DNA of 13,655 nt from Gammaproteobacteria bacterium. Lineage in GTDB: Bacteria > Pseudomonadota > Gammaproteobacteria > UBA12402. Shown piece by piece: positions 1-6,628 of this stretch (positions are counted from its first letter, which is position 1; each line of letters begins with the position of its first letter). The notes below the pieces were generated by a model that saw nothing but the letters and a program-made list of their open reading frames with translations, was not told where the DNA came from and did no database searches. The position numbers were made by a program, and so were the translations under genes. Location of the stretch: positions 1 to 13,655 of the forward strand of contig JANQHY010000275.1 of NCBI GenBank assembly GCA_028282395.1, read 5' to 3'.

Positions 1-64
1 CTGCGTTGGCAAAGATAGTGTCGGCTTGCAAGCTGACATCAATTTCGCTGAATGACGATTGCAT
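1..64 (-). CDS. 5' fragment of a minus-strand gene, possibly pyrimidine/purine nucleoside phosphorylase (PpnP-like)
   Basis: An open frame runs from an ATG at 64-62 off the left edge. The visible 21 residues begin MQSSFSEIDVSLQADTIF. The spacing of F, V, A and F resembles the start of PpnP (DUF1255) proteins, which often begin with a pattern like F-x-x-V-x-V-x(4)-A-x-x-Y-F. This is recall of a family pattern over a very short stretch, so the product is tentative. No strong Shine-Dalgarno sequence is visible. The gene is divergent from uvrA, leaving 65 nt for both promoters. It could also be an unrelated or spurious ORF. Confidence 0.35.
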   Translation of the reverse strand, partial: MQSSFSEIDVSLQADTIFANA

Positions 65-129
65 AATTATGTCGTCTGCGCTACCATACCCGGTTCTATT
101 AATAACAGAGATGGGTAGTAAAAACCACT

Positions 130-2973
130 ATGACCGAAACGATTCATATTCAAGGGGCGCGCACCCATAACCTTAAGAATATCAGCCTAAAAATTCCTCG
201 CGATCAACTGGTGGTGATCACCGGCCTCTCAGGCTCAGGCAAGTCATCTCTGGCATTTGATACACTCTACGCTGAAGGGCAGCGCCGCTATGTTGAATCA
301 CTGTCGGCCTATGCGCGCCAGTTTCTGTCAATGATGGCAAAACCGGATGTTGACCAGATTGATGGTCTATCGCCAGCTATCTCTATTGAACAGAAATCAA
401 CTTCACACAATCCACGCTCAACTGTTGGCACTATCACTGAAATCTACGACTATATGCGCCTGCTATTTGCCCGAGTTGGCCAACCGCGCTGTCCTAAACA
501 TGATACGGTACTCGAAGCACAAACCATCAGCCAGATGGTTGACACGGTACTCGCGCTTCCCAATGGCACTAAAGTGATGTTATTGGCACCCATCGTGCGC
601 CAACGCAAAGGTGAATATCAGAAACTGTTTGATGACCTGCGTAGCCAGGGCTTCGTGCGTGTTCGCATCGATGGTGAAAGCTACGATATTGATGATACCC
701 CAAATCTCAGTCTGAGAAAAAAACACACTATCGAAGTGATCATCGACCGCTTCAAAGTTCGTCAAGAGCTACGCCTACGCCTGGCTGAATCATTTGAAAC
801 CGCCATCAGCCTAACCGATGGACTAGCAACAGTTGCCATGATGGAGCCAGCGACAGATGATAATCCGCAGGAATTGCTGTTTTCTGCCCGTTTTAGCTGC
901 CCGCACTGTAATTACAATATGCCTGAACTGGAACCACGACTATTCTCCTTTAACAATCCCATGGGCGCCTGCCCCGACTGTGATGGCCTCGGGGTTAAAC
1001 AGGTCTTCGCTGAGGAACGGGTTATCCATAATGCTGAGCTGTCAGTTGGTGGTGGCGCCGTCTGCGGCTGGAACCGCGGTCACAGCTACTACTATCCATT
1101 ACTCGAAGCCCTGGCAAACCATTACGGCTTCAGCCTCGATAAAAGTTACCGCTCACTGCCAAAACGTATTAAACAGATTATTCTTTACGGTAGCGGCAAT
1201 GAAATTATCACTTTTGACCATATCGACTACCGCGGCCAACCGAAACGCACGCAACGTCCATTTGAAGGGGTGATCCCTAATATGGAACGACGTTATCGTG
1301 AAACCAGCTCTCAAGCCGCGCGCGATCACCTGGCTAAATATCTATCATTACAGCCATGTCGCAGCTGTAACGGTAGTCGCCTACGCGAAGAGGCACGTCA
1401 TGTTTTTGTCGGTGACCGTAGTATTGCTGAGTTGACAAAAATGAGTACTGAAGCGGCTCGGGCTTTTTTCAAACAGATAACACTCGAAGGTTGGCGCAAA
1501 GAGGTAGCCAACCGTATTCTCAAAGAGATAAATAGTCGCTTAGGATTTCTTGTTGAAGTGGGACTCGATTATCTCACCATTGACCGCAGTGCGGATACCC
1601 TCTCCGGTGGCGAAGCACAACGTATCCGTCTTGCCAGTCAAATTGGCTCTGGCCTAGTTGGCGTCATGTATATTCTTGATGAACCTTCAATTGGCCTACA
1701 TCAGCGTGATAATAATCGTCTGTTAAAAACGCTGTTACATCTACGCGATCTTGGCAATACTGTCCTAGTTGTCGAACATGATGAAGACGCGATCCGACAA
1801 GCTGATCACATTATTGATGTTGGCCCCGGCGCTGGTAGTCGTGGCGGTAAAATTATTGCCCAAGGCAAACTCAACGATATTATTAAAAGCAAACGCTCAC
1901 TGACAGGACAGTACCTGTCAGGGAAACAACAGATTGATGTGCCTACACAACGTAGACCAGTTGATCGTCAACGTATGTTGAGCTTAAAAGGGGCATGTTG
2001 TAATAATTTGCAAACGATTGATGTCGATATTCCGGTTGGCCTTTTCACCTGCATCACTGGCGTCTCCGGCTCAGGTAAATCAAGCTTGATTAATGACACG
2101 CTCTATCCGCTAGCGGCAACTAAACTCAATGGCGCCACCCTACTACAGGCAGGCAAATATGAACGTGTTGATGGACTCGCTCTATTTGATAAATGTGTTG
2201 AGATCAATCAAAGCCCTATTGGCCGGACCCCGCGCTCTAATCCTGCTACCTATACCGGCCTATTTACCCCGATTCGCGAACTGTTCGCTGCCACCCGCGA
2301 ATCTCGTTCACGTGGCTACCTTCCCGGACGCTTCAGCTTTAATGTTAGAGGTGGGCGCTGTGAAGCGTGTGAAGGCGATGGCGTTATTAAAGTAGAAATG
2401 CACTTTCTCGCCGATGTATACGTTACTTGTGATCTATGCCAAGGCAAACGTTATAATCGCGAAACACTAGAAATTACTTATAAAGGTAAAAATATTCACC
2501 AAATTCTTGAGATGACCGTAGAAGAGGCCTTAACATTTTTTGATGCGGTACCAGTTCTCAAACGTAAACTAGAAACCTTAATGGATGTCGGGTTAAGTTA
2601 TATTAAATTAGGCCAGAGTGCTACAACACTGTCGGGCGGTGAAGCACAACGTGTTAAACTATCACGCGAATTGTCAAAACGCAGTACCGGTAAAACACTC
2701 TATATGCTTGATGAACCCACCACTGGGCTCCATTTTCACGATGTTGCCCATCTACTGGAGGTGTTACTACGCTTACGTGATCAAGGCAATACCATTGTTG
2801 TGATTGAGCACAACCTCGACGTCATTAAAACCGCTGACTGGATTATTGACCTTGGACCTGAAGGCGGTCACAAAGGTGGTAAAATTATTGCCTGCGGCAC
2901 ACCGGAACAGGTAGCAAAAAAACGTGGTTCACATACTGGTCGTTTTCTTAAGCCGCTATTGACAAAAAATTAG
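130..2973 (+). CDS. uvrA: UvrABC system protein A (excinuclease ABC subunit A)
   Basis: UvrA is the damage-recognition ATPase of nucleotide excision repair. It forms dimers, loads UvrB on lesions and acts in the cytoplasm. The 947 residues match the usual length of about 940. Both ABC modules are complete. The first has Walker [10 protein letters not shown] at 32-40, signature LSGGEAQ from 491 and Walker B with D517-E518. The second has Walker [10 protein letters not shown] from 644, signature LSGGEAQ from 834 and Walker B D861-E862. The first zinc module has C257, C260, C281 and C284; the C-terminal zinc finger has C744, C747, C767 and C770. The protein starts [17 protein letters not shown], the normal UvrA N-terminus, which supports the ATG at 130. 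I see no LexA-type CTG-N10-CAG operator in the 65 nt upstream, so SOS control is not evident. No clear intrinsic terminator follows the stop codon. Confidence 0.98.
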   Translation: MTETIHIQGARTHNLKNISLKIPRDQLVVITGLSGSGKSSLAFDTLYAEGQRRYVESLSAYARQFLSMMAKPDVDQIDGLSPAISIEQKSTSHNPRSTVGTITEIYDYMRLLFARVGQPRCPKHDTVLEAQTISQMVDTVLALPNGTKVMLLAPIVRQRKGEYQKLFDDLRSQGFVRVRIDGESYDIDDTPNLSLRKKHTIEVIIDRFKVRQELRLRLAESFETAISLTDGLATVAMMEPATDDNPQELLFSARFSCPHCNYNMPELEPRLFSFNNPMGACPDCDGLGVKQVFAEERVIHNAELSVGGGAVCGWNRGHSYYYPLLEALANHYGFSLDKSYRSLPKRIKQIILYGSGNEIITFDHIDYRGQPKRTQRPFEGVIPNMERRYRETSSQAARDHLAKYLSLQPCRSCNGSRLREEARHVFVGDRSIAELTKMSTEAARAFFKQITLEGWRKEVANRILKEINSRLGFLVEVGLDYLTIDRSADTLSGGEAQRIRLASQIGSGLVGVMYILDEPSIGLHQRDNNRLLKTLLHLRDLGNTVLVVEHDEDAIRQADHIIDVGPGAGSRGGKIIAQGKLNDIIKSKRSLTGQYLSGKQQIDVPTQRRPVDRQRMLSLKGACCNNLQTIDVDIPVGLFTCITGVSGSGKSSLINDTLYPLAATKLNGATLLQAGKYERVDGLALFDKCVEINQSPIGRTPRSNPATYTGLFTPIRELFAATRESRSRGYLPGRFSFNVRGGRCEACEGDGVIKVEMHFLADVYVTCDLCQGKRYNRETLEITYKGKNIHQILEMTVEEALTFFDAVPVLKRKLETLMDVGLSYIKLGQSATTLSGGEAQRVKLSRELSKRSTGKTLYMLDEPTTGLHFHDVAHLLEVLLRLRDQGNTIVVIEHNLDVIKTADWIIDLGPEGGHKGGKIIACGTPEQVAKKRGSHTGRFLKPLLTKN

Positions 2974-3011
2974 CAGGACATAAAAACATTTATCTATTGA
3001 TGCCAAAAAGG

Positions 3012-3040
3012 TTGTGAAGAGATATCTGTATTGCTATAGT
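3012..3040 (+). promoter_or_regulatory. Putative sigma70 promoter for the secretin-peptidase pair
   Basis: TTGTGA at 3012-3017 (4 of 6 to TTGACA) lies 17 nt from TATAGT at 3035-3040 (5 of 6 to TATAAT). A TG one base before the -10 hexamer gives an extended -10 element. Transcription would begin near 3047, leaving a leader of about 200 nt before the secretin ATG at 3248. The leader contains the repeat-like element at 3129-3158. Judged by eye from consensus matches. Confidence 0.5.
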
Positions 3041-3128
3041 TAATCATTAGTTGCTTTCAGAAAACTCCATACAAAGAAATTACTATTGTTACTTTGCAAT
3101 TATTCATTAAATGCAACTGCTCACTATT

Positions 3129-3158
3129 GTCATTGCAAGCGTAGCGAAGCAATCCAGG
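3129..3158. repeat. Short repeat-like element, GTCATTGC...GCAATCCAGG type
   Basis: The 30 nt begin GTCATTGCAAGCG and end GAAGCAATCCAGG, with ATTGC at 3132-3136 and GCAAT at 3149-3153 as inverted ends. The pattern is close to a dispersed repeat I know from several bacterial genomes, roughly GTCATTGCGAGCGAAGCGAAGCAATCC, often in intergenic DNA of host-associated bacteria. Only one copy is in this window, so repeat status is inferred. It lies in the leader of the secretin gene and could form a small hairpin in the mRNA. Confidence 0.5.
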
Positions 3159-3247
3159 AGAATACATTAAGTAGCTAATTTTTTTTCAAACTATAAAAAA
3201 CCAACTATTTTTCCTACACATTACAAAATGTTCCATAGGATACACCC

Positions 3248-5335
3248 ATGAAAATATTTATTCTCCTATTTGTTATCCTCAGCGCTGGCTGCACCATCAC
3301 AGCGCCGACGCAGCAGCTTCACAACAAAGATATGACAGAGATAGTTAATAGTGCAATACAAAACAATCATAACCGGTCAATGACATCTCTTCCTCCTCCT
3401 GACAATGCTATTATTAATGCACTATTGGCGCAGATAACTATTCCAGCAGCTGCAAATAAGAAAAAACCTCTACGTTTTGACTTAATGGCACAACAGTTAT
3501 CTGCACACGATTTCTTTACCGTACTAAGCCATGAAAGCCATGAGAACATTATTGTAAATCCAAATATTAAAAATACGATTACATTAGAACTCCATCAAGT
3601 AAGCCTTGACGAAGTGATGGCAGCACTGCAAAAAAATTATGGTTATTGTTATCAACACACACGTTATGGCTACAGTGTACAATTACCTGCACTACAAACG
3701 CGATTATTTAGACTTAATTACCTTGACGTTAACCGCCATAGCCAATCACAAATGATAATCAGTTCAGGGGAGATTAACTCAACAACCTCCCACACTAATG
3801 CAGGCAGAAATAACTCCACACTGTTGGCAAATAAAATTACCACTCTCAATGACAACCATTTTTGGACACAACTCAATGCAACAATCAATGGTATCGTTGG
3901 CATTGACAGTAGTCACCATAGTTCGCAAAAAACCCGTTCAAGCGGCAAACCATGTGTCATCGTCAATCCACAAACTGGGATTATCATGGTACGCGCCTAT
4001 CCACGACAACTGCAGCAAGTTAGCCATTATCTTGATAGCGTTGAACGCACCAGTCAACGCGAAGTCATTATTAGCGCCAAAATTATTGAAGTGACGCTTA
4101 ATAGCACATTTCAAAGCGGAATTGATTGGCATCTGCTTAACAAAACTCTGCAACAGCACGGTAACAATGCATTGACTCTCGGATTGACACCACTCAATGC
4201 TATTTTCACTTTATCAGCACATTGGCACCAAAACTTTGCCCTACTGATTAAACTCCTGATGACTCAAGGACGCGTGAATGTTCTTTCAAGTCCACGCATT
4301 GCCACAATTAATAATCAAACAGCCGTTATTAAAGTGGGTGACGATCAATTTTTTGTCACCGGCGTGAAAAGTATGACAGACAGTTCATCAGGTGGACAGA
4401 GCCAATCACAGAACATCGATTTTACGCCGTTCTTCTCTGGTGTTGCCCTTAACGTGACACCACATATCGATAACGATCGAGCATTAACGCTACATATTCA
4501 TCCACTGGTAAGCACCGTTACGGAAAAAGATAAAAATTTTACTGTCTCAGGCCAAACAGAATCAATTCCACTGGCAACTAGCGCGATTCGTGAATCCGAC
4601 AGTATTGTTCATGTCCAAGATGGTCAGGTTATTATAATCGGCGGCCTCATGGCTAGTCAGATGAGTCGCAATGATACTGCTACACCTTGGCTAACACATC
4701 TTCCTATCGTTAGCGCACTATTTCACAATCGTAATGATAGCGCCAACAAAAAAGAGATTATTATTCTGCTGCAACCAACCATTATTCATCACCACATCTG
4801 GCAACAGTCGCTAAAAGCTGCAGCGAATCAATTCGAAAAACTCAGCCATCCTTTCCATTTTGACACAAAGTTCGCTGCAACAAATAAAGCATTACGATTA
4901 AAATTACTCAAACCTATTCACCCCACAATACCCTCTTCAACTACATTGCAGCAAGCAAAAAAAACAGTGGCGCTACCACAACAGAAAAACATGCTAACCT
5001 TGACACAGATTCAAAAACTGCTACTAAACGGGCAAGCTCATCACGCATTAACGCTGCTCAAACAGTCGGCACCAACGACACTTATTCATCACCAGGACTA
5101 CTTCGCCATCATGGCAGCATTAGAACTCCAGCAACAGCAATACCGCGCTGCTACAGCACTTTATCAACAACTAAGCGCGATTGCACCTGATAATGCTATC
5201 TACCAGTCAGGCCTAGCGATTGCACTCATCCATTCAGGTCAATCACAATTAGCACAACTACCACTGAGCCATGCATTGGCGGCGCTTGATCTACCGCCAG
5301 CACTATACCGCTACCTTAACCAACAGAAACAGTAA
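3248..5335 (+). CDS. Lipoprotein secretin of MshL / type IV pilus family with C-terminal TPR-like extension
   Basis: This is an outer-membrane secretin, the ring channel of type IV pili or type II-like secretion. Residues 1-15 are a short signal ending LSAGC, with Cys15 the likely lipidation site (serine at -3 is acceptable but not ideal). Residues 74-146 resemble the secretin N0/STN domain, including RFDL, NIIVNPNIKNTITLEL and VSLDEVMAAL. A His/Ser/Asn-rich linker spans about 160-235. The secretin core covers about 236-515, with VNVLSSPRIATINNQTAVIKV around 343-363, the VQDGQVIIIGGLM segment at 456-468 and the end KKEIIILLQPTII at 501-513. Residues 583-690 are unusual: helical, Ala/Leu/Gln-rich and repeat-like (LLNGQAHHALTLLKQ; ELQQQQYRAATALYQQL), resembling TPRs as in MshN. 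The start follows AGGA with 7-nt spacing. The peptidase gene begins 2 nt after the stop. Family is clear; the exact subtype (MshL versus another lipoprotein secretin) is not. Confidence 0.88.
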   Translation: MKIFILLFVILSAGCTITAPTQQLHNKDMTEIVNSAIQNNHNRSMTSLPPPDNAIINALLAQITIPAAANKKKPLRFDLMAQQLSAHDFFTVLSHESHENIIVNPNIKNTITLELHQVSLDEVMAALQKNYGYCYQHTRYGYSVQLPALQTRLFRLNYLDVNRHSQSQMIISSGEINSTTSHTNAGRNNSTLLANKITTLNDNHFWTQLNATINGIVGIDSSHHSSQKTRSSGKPCVIVNPQTGIIMVRAYPRQLQQVSHYLDSVERTSQREVIISAKIIEVTLNSTFQSGIDWHLLNKTLQQHGNNALTLGLTPLNAIFTLSAHWHQNFALLIKLLMTQGRVNVLSSPRIATINNQTAVIKVGDDQFFVTGVKSMTDSSSGGQSQSQNIDFTPFFSGVALNVTPHIDNDRALTLHIHPLVSTVTEKDKNFTVSGQTESIPLATSAIRESDSIVHVQDGQVIIIGGLMASQMSRNDTATPWLTHLPIVSALFHNRNDSANKKEIIILLQPTIIHHHIWQQSLKAAANQFEKLSHPFHFDTKFAATNKALRLKLLKPIHPTIPSSTTLQQAKKTVALPQQKNMLTLTQIQKLLLNGQAHHALTLLKQSAPTTLIHHQDYFAIMAALELQQQQYRAATALYQQLSAIAPDNAIYQSGLAIALIHSGQSQLAQLPLSHALAALDLPPALYRYLNQQKQ

Positions 5336-5337
5336 TC

Positions 5338-5874
5338 ATGAGATCAGCAACTGCGCTATTAATATTAACGACGACGATTGCTACAGCCGTTATTGTATTA
5401 ATCTATCCAATGGACATGACATTAGCCATCGCACTCCTCTTTACCTGGGTACTGATTATTATTGCTGCAATGGATTGCGCATACCTCATTATCCCTGACC
5501 CTCTTAATTATATACTGTTGTGGTCCGGCCTAGCACTGACTCTTCTACCTCATCTATCACTGCTAACCGCCACACAAGCAATTGCTGGCGCAATCATTGG
5601 CTATCTCAGTCTGTGGACAATCGCAACAATCTTTCTCTATGTAAGAAAAAAGCCGGGCATCGGCCACGGTGATTTCAAACTATTGGCGGCACTTGGCGCC
5701 TGGAACGGCTGGCAAACCCTTGCCATGACGGTTTTCATCGGTAGCATATTGGCATTACTGTATTGTGGATTTTGTTATAGCTGCCAACGTAAAATCATTA
5801 TCAAGGTACCATTTGCCCCTTTTCTTGCTAGCAGTGGCTGGCTGATCTATCTTTACCATCACATGATTTACTAA
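5338..5874 (+). CDS. Prepilin peptidase, A24 aspartate protease, catalytic domain only
   Basis: An integral inner-membrane protease that would cleave the leader of type IV prepilins or pseudopilins. It is 178 residues with about six hydrophobic segments. Two conserved aspartate motifs are present: D46 in AAMDCAYLIIPD and D112 in GIGHGDFKLLAALGAW, the latter matching the GxGD signature and its LLAALGAW context in PilD. Standard PilD proteins have about 280-290 residues and carry an N-terminal cytoplasmic domain with paired CxxC zinc motifs tied to methylation of the mature pilin. That domain is absent here, and the upstream DNA is occupied by the secretin gene, so it is not a nearby frameshift remnant. 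The short form resembles TadV/CpaA-type or GspO-like short peptidases in length, but the sequence around D112 looks PilD-like. The gene is 2 nt downstream of the secretin stop and probably coupled to it. Confidence 0.9.
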   Translation: MRSATALLILTTTIATAVIVLIYPMDMTLAIALLFTWVLIIIAAMDCAYLIIPDPLNYILLWSGLALTLLPHLSLLTATQAIAGAIIGYLSLWTIATIFLYVRKKPGIGHGDFKLLAALGAWNGWQTLAMTVFIGSILALLYCGFCYSCQRKIIIKVPFAPFLASSGWLIYLYHHMIY

Positions 5875-5940
5875 AAATCTGTATTTTCCTTCTCCTACTT
5901 TCTTGAAGAACCCACACGTCGCACCATGGCACTATTCTAT

Positions 5941-6003
5941 GTCGTCCCGCGACGATGGAGAATTGGATGTCTCGGGACGGCGAGACCTTGGAAGTCGTGA
6001 GAC
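5941..6003. repeat. GC-rich patch with nested inverted repeats
   Basis: Within AT-richer surroundings this patch has several short inverted repeats: GTCG/CGAC at 5941-5944 and 5950-5953; CGTCCCG at 5943-5949 with CGGGACG at 5973-5979; and GTCTCG at 5969-5974 with CGAGAC at 5981-5986. The last two pairings are mutually exclusive. No run of T follows, so it is not a classical intrinsic terminator. It may be a degenerate copy of a dispersed palindromic element of the 'GTC(A/G)TCCCGCG' sort, or a structured leader for rimM. No second copy is in this window. Confidence 0.4.
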
Positions 6004-6102
6004 AATAAGATTCTAGCCGAGAATTCACTAACTAACTACATTAACCTCTTTATTTCTGATAAACTGCGCAACGACATAGATAACCAGATGAGAGCAGAGC
6101 GC

Positions 6103-6612
6103 ATGTCAGAACCAGTACGTTACATCACCATGGGGAAATTTGGTAAACCTTTTGGCGTAAAAGGGTGGATAAAAGTTACCTCCTACACCGATCCCATTGA
6201 ACAACTGCTTAGCTACCAACCTTGGTACTACCAACCGCATGCGCAGACAGCATGGCAAGCGCTAGAGATTGATGATAAAAAAGTACAGGGGAAAGGCTTA
6301 CTGATCCATATAAAAGGTTGTGACAGCCCGGAACAGGCAAAAAGCTACACCAATGGACTCATTGCCATTGAACGCGACAAACTGCCAGAACTCCCTGCTG
6401 GCGAATACTATTGGTGTGACCTCGAGGGCTTAACAGTGATTAATCAACAGGGTGAGACGCTTGGCGTTATTGACTATCTATTCACTACTGCTTCGAATGA
6501 TGTTATGGTCGTTAAAGGCGAACAGTTGTATTATATCCCGTATATTCAAGATGATTTTGTCATTGAGATTGACCTAGCAGCTGGGAAAATGATTGTTGCC
6601 TGGGAGAGTTAA
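6103..6612 (+). CDS. rimM: Ribosome maturation factor RimM
   Basis: RimM binds S19 and helps mature the 30S head domain in the cytoplasm. From this start the protein is 169 residues, normal for the family. The N-terminal RimM barrel is visible in GKFGKPFGVKGWIKVTSYTD and LLSYQPWYYQP. The C-terminal PRC barrel includes EYYWCDLEGLTVINQQGETLG, ASNDVMVVKG and IPYIQDDFVIEIDL. I chose the ATG at 6103 because GAGAG at 6090-6094 sits 8 nt before it. An in-frame ATG at 6088 would add five residues but has no visible ribosome binding site. Upstream is a peptidase gene, not rpsP, and downstream is an antisense gene, not trmD, so the canonical rpsP-rimM-trmD-rplS operon is broken on both sides. Its own promoter must lie in 5875-6100, but I could not identify a convincing one. 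Confidence 0.96.
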   Translation: MSEPVRYITMGKFGKPFGVKGWIKVTSYTDPIEQLLSYQPWYYQPHAQTAWQALEIDDKKVQGKGLLIHIKGCDSPEQAKSYTNGLIAIERDKLPELPAGEYYWCDLEGLTVINQQGETLGVIDYLFTTASNDVMVVKGEQLYYIPYIQDDFVIEIDLAAGKMIVAWES

Positions 6613-6628
6613 TCTCCTAGAAAGGAGA
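6603..6628. other. Overlapping inverted repeats at the convergent gene ends
   Basis: GGAGA at 6603-6607, TCTCCT at 6613-6618 and AGGAGA at 6623-6628 can pair in two exclusive ways: 6603-6607 with 6613-6617 (5-nt loop), or 6613-6618 with 6623-6628 (4-nt loop). The segment spans the last codons of rimM and the last codons of the minus-strand gene. It lacks a T run on either strand, so I do not call it a terminator. Confidence 0.4.

Noticed and set aside
65..129. LexA (SOS) operator before uvrA
   Set aside because: No CTG-N10-CAG match in this spacer, although uvrA is LexA-regulated in many gammaproteobacteria.
857..1273. 138-codon plus-strand ORF inside uvrA
   Set aside because: Alternate-frame shadow of conserved UvrA coding sequence.
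5828..6028. 66-codon minus-strand ORF across the peptidase end and the GC-rich patch
   Set aside because: It overlaps the coding end of the peptidase and arises largely from the inverted-repeat patch; no ribosome site and no recognisable domain.
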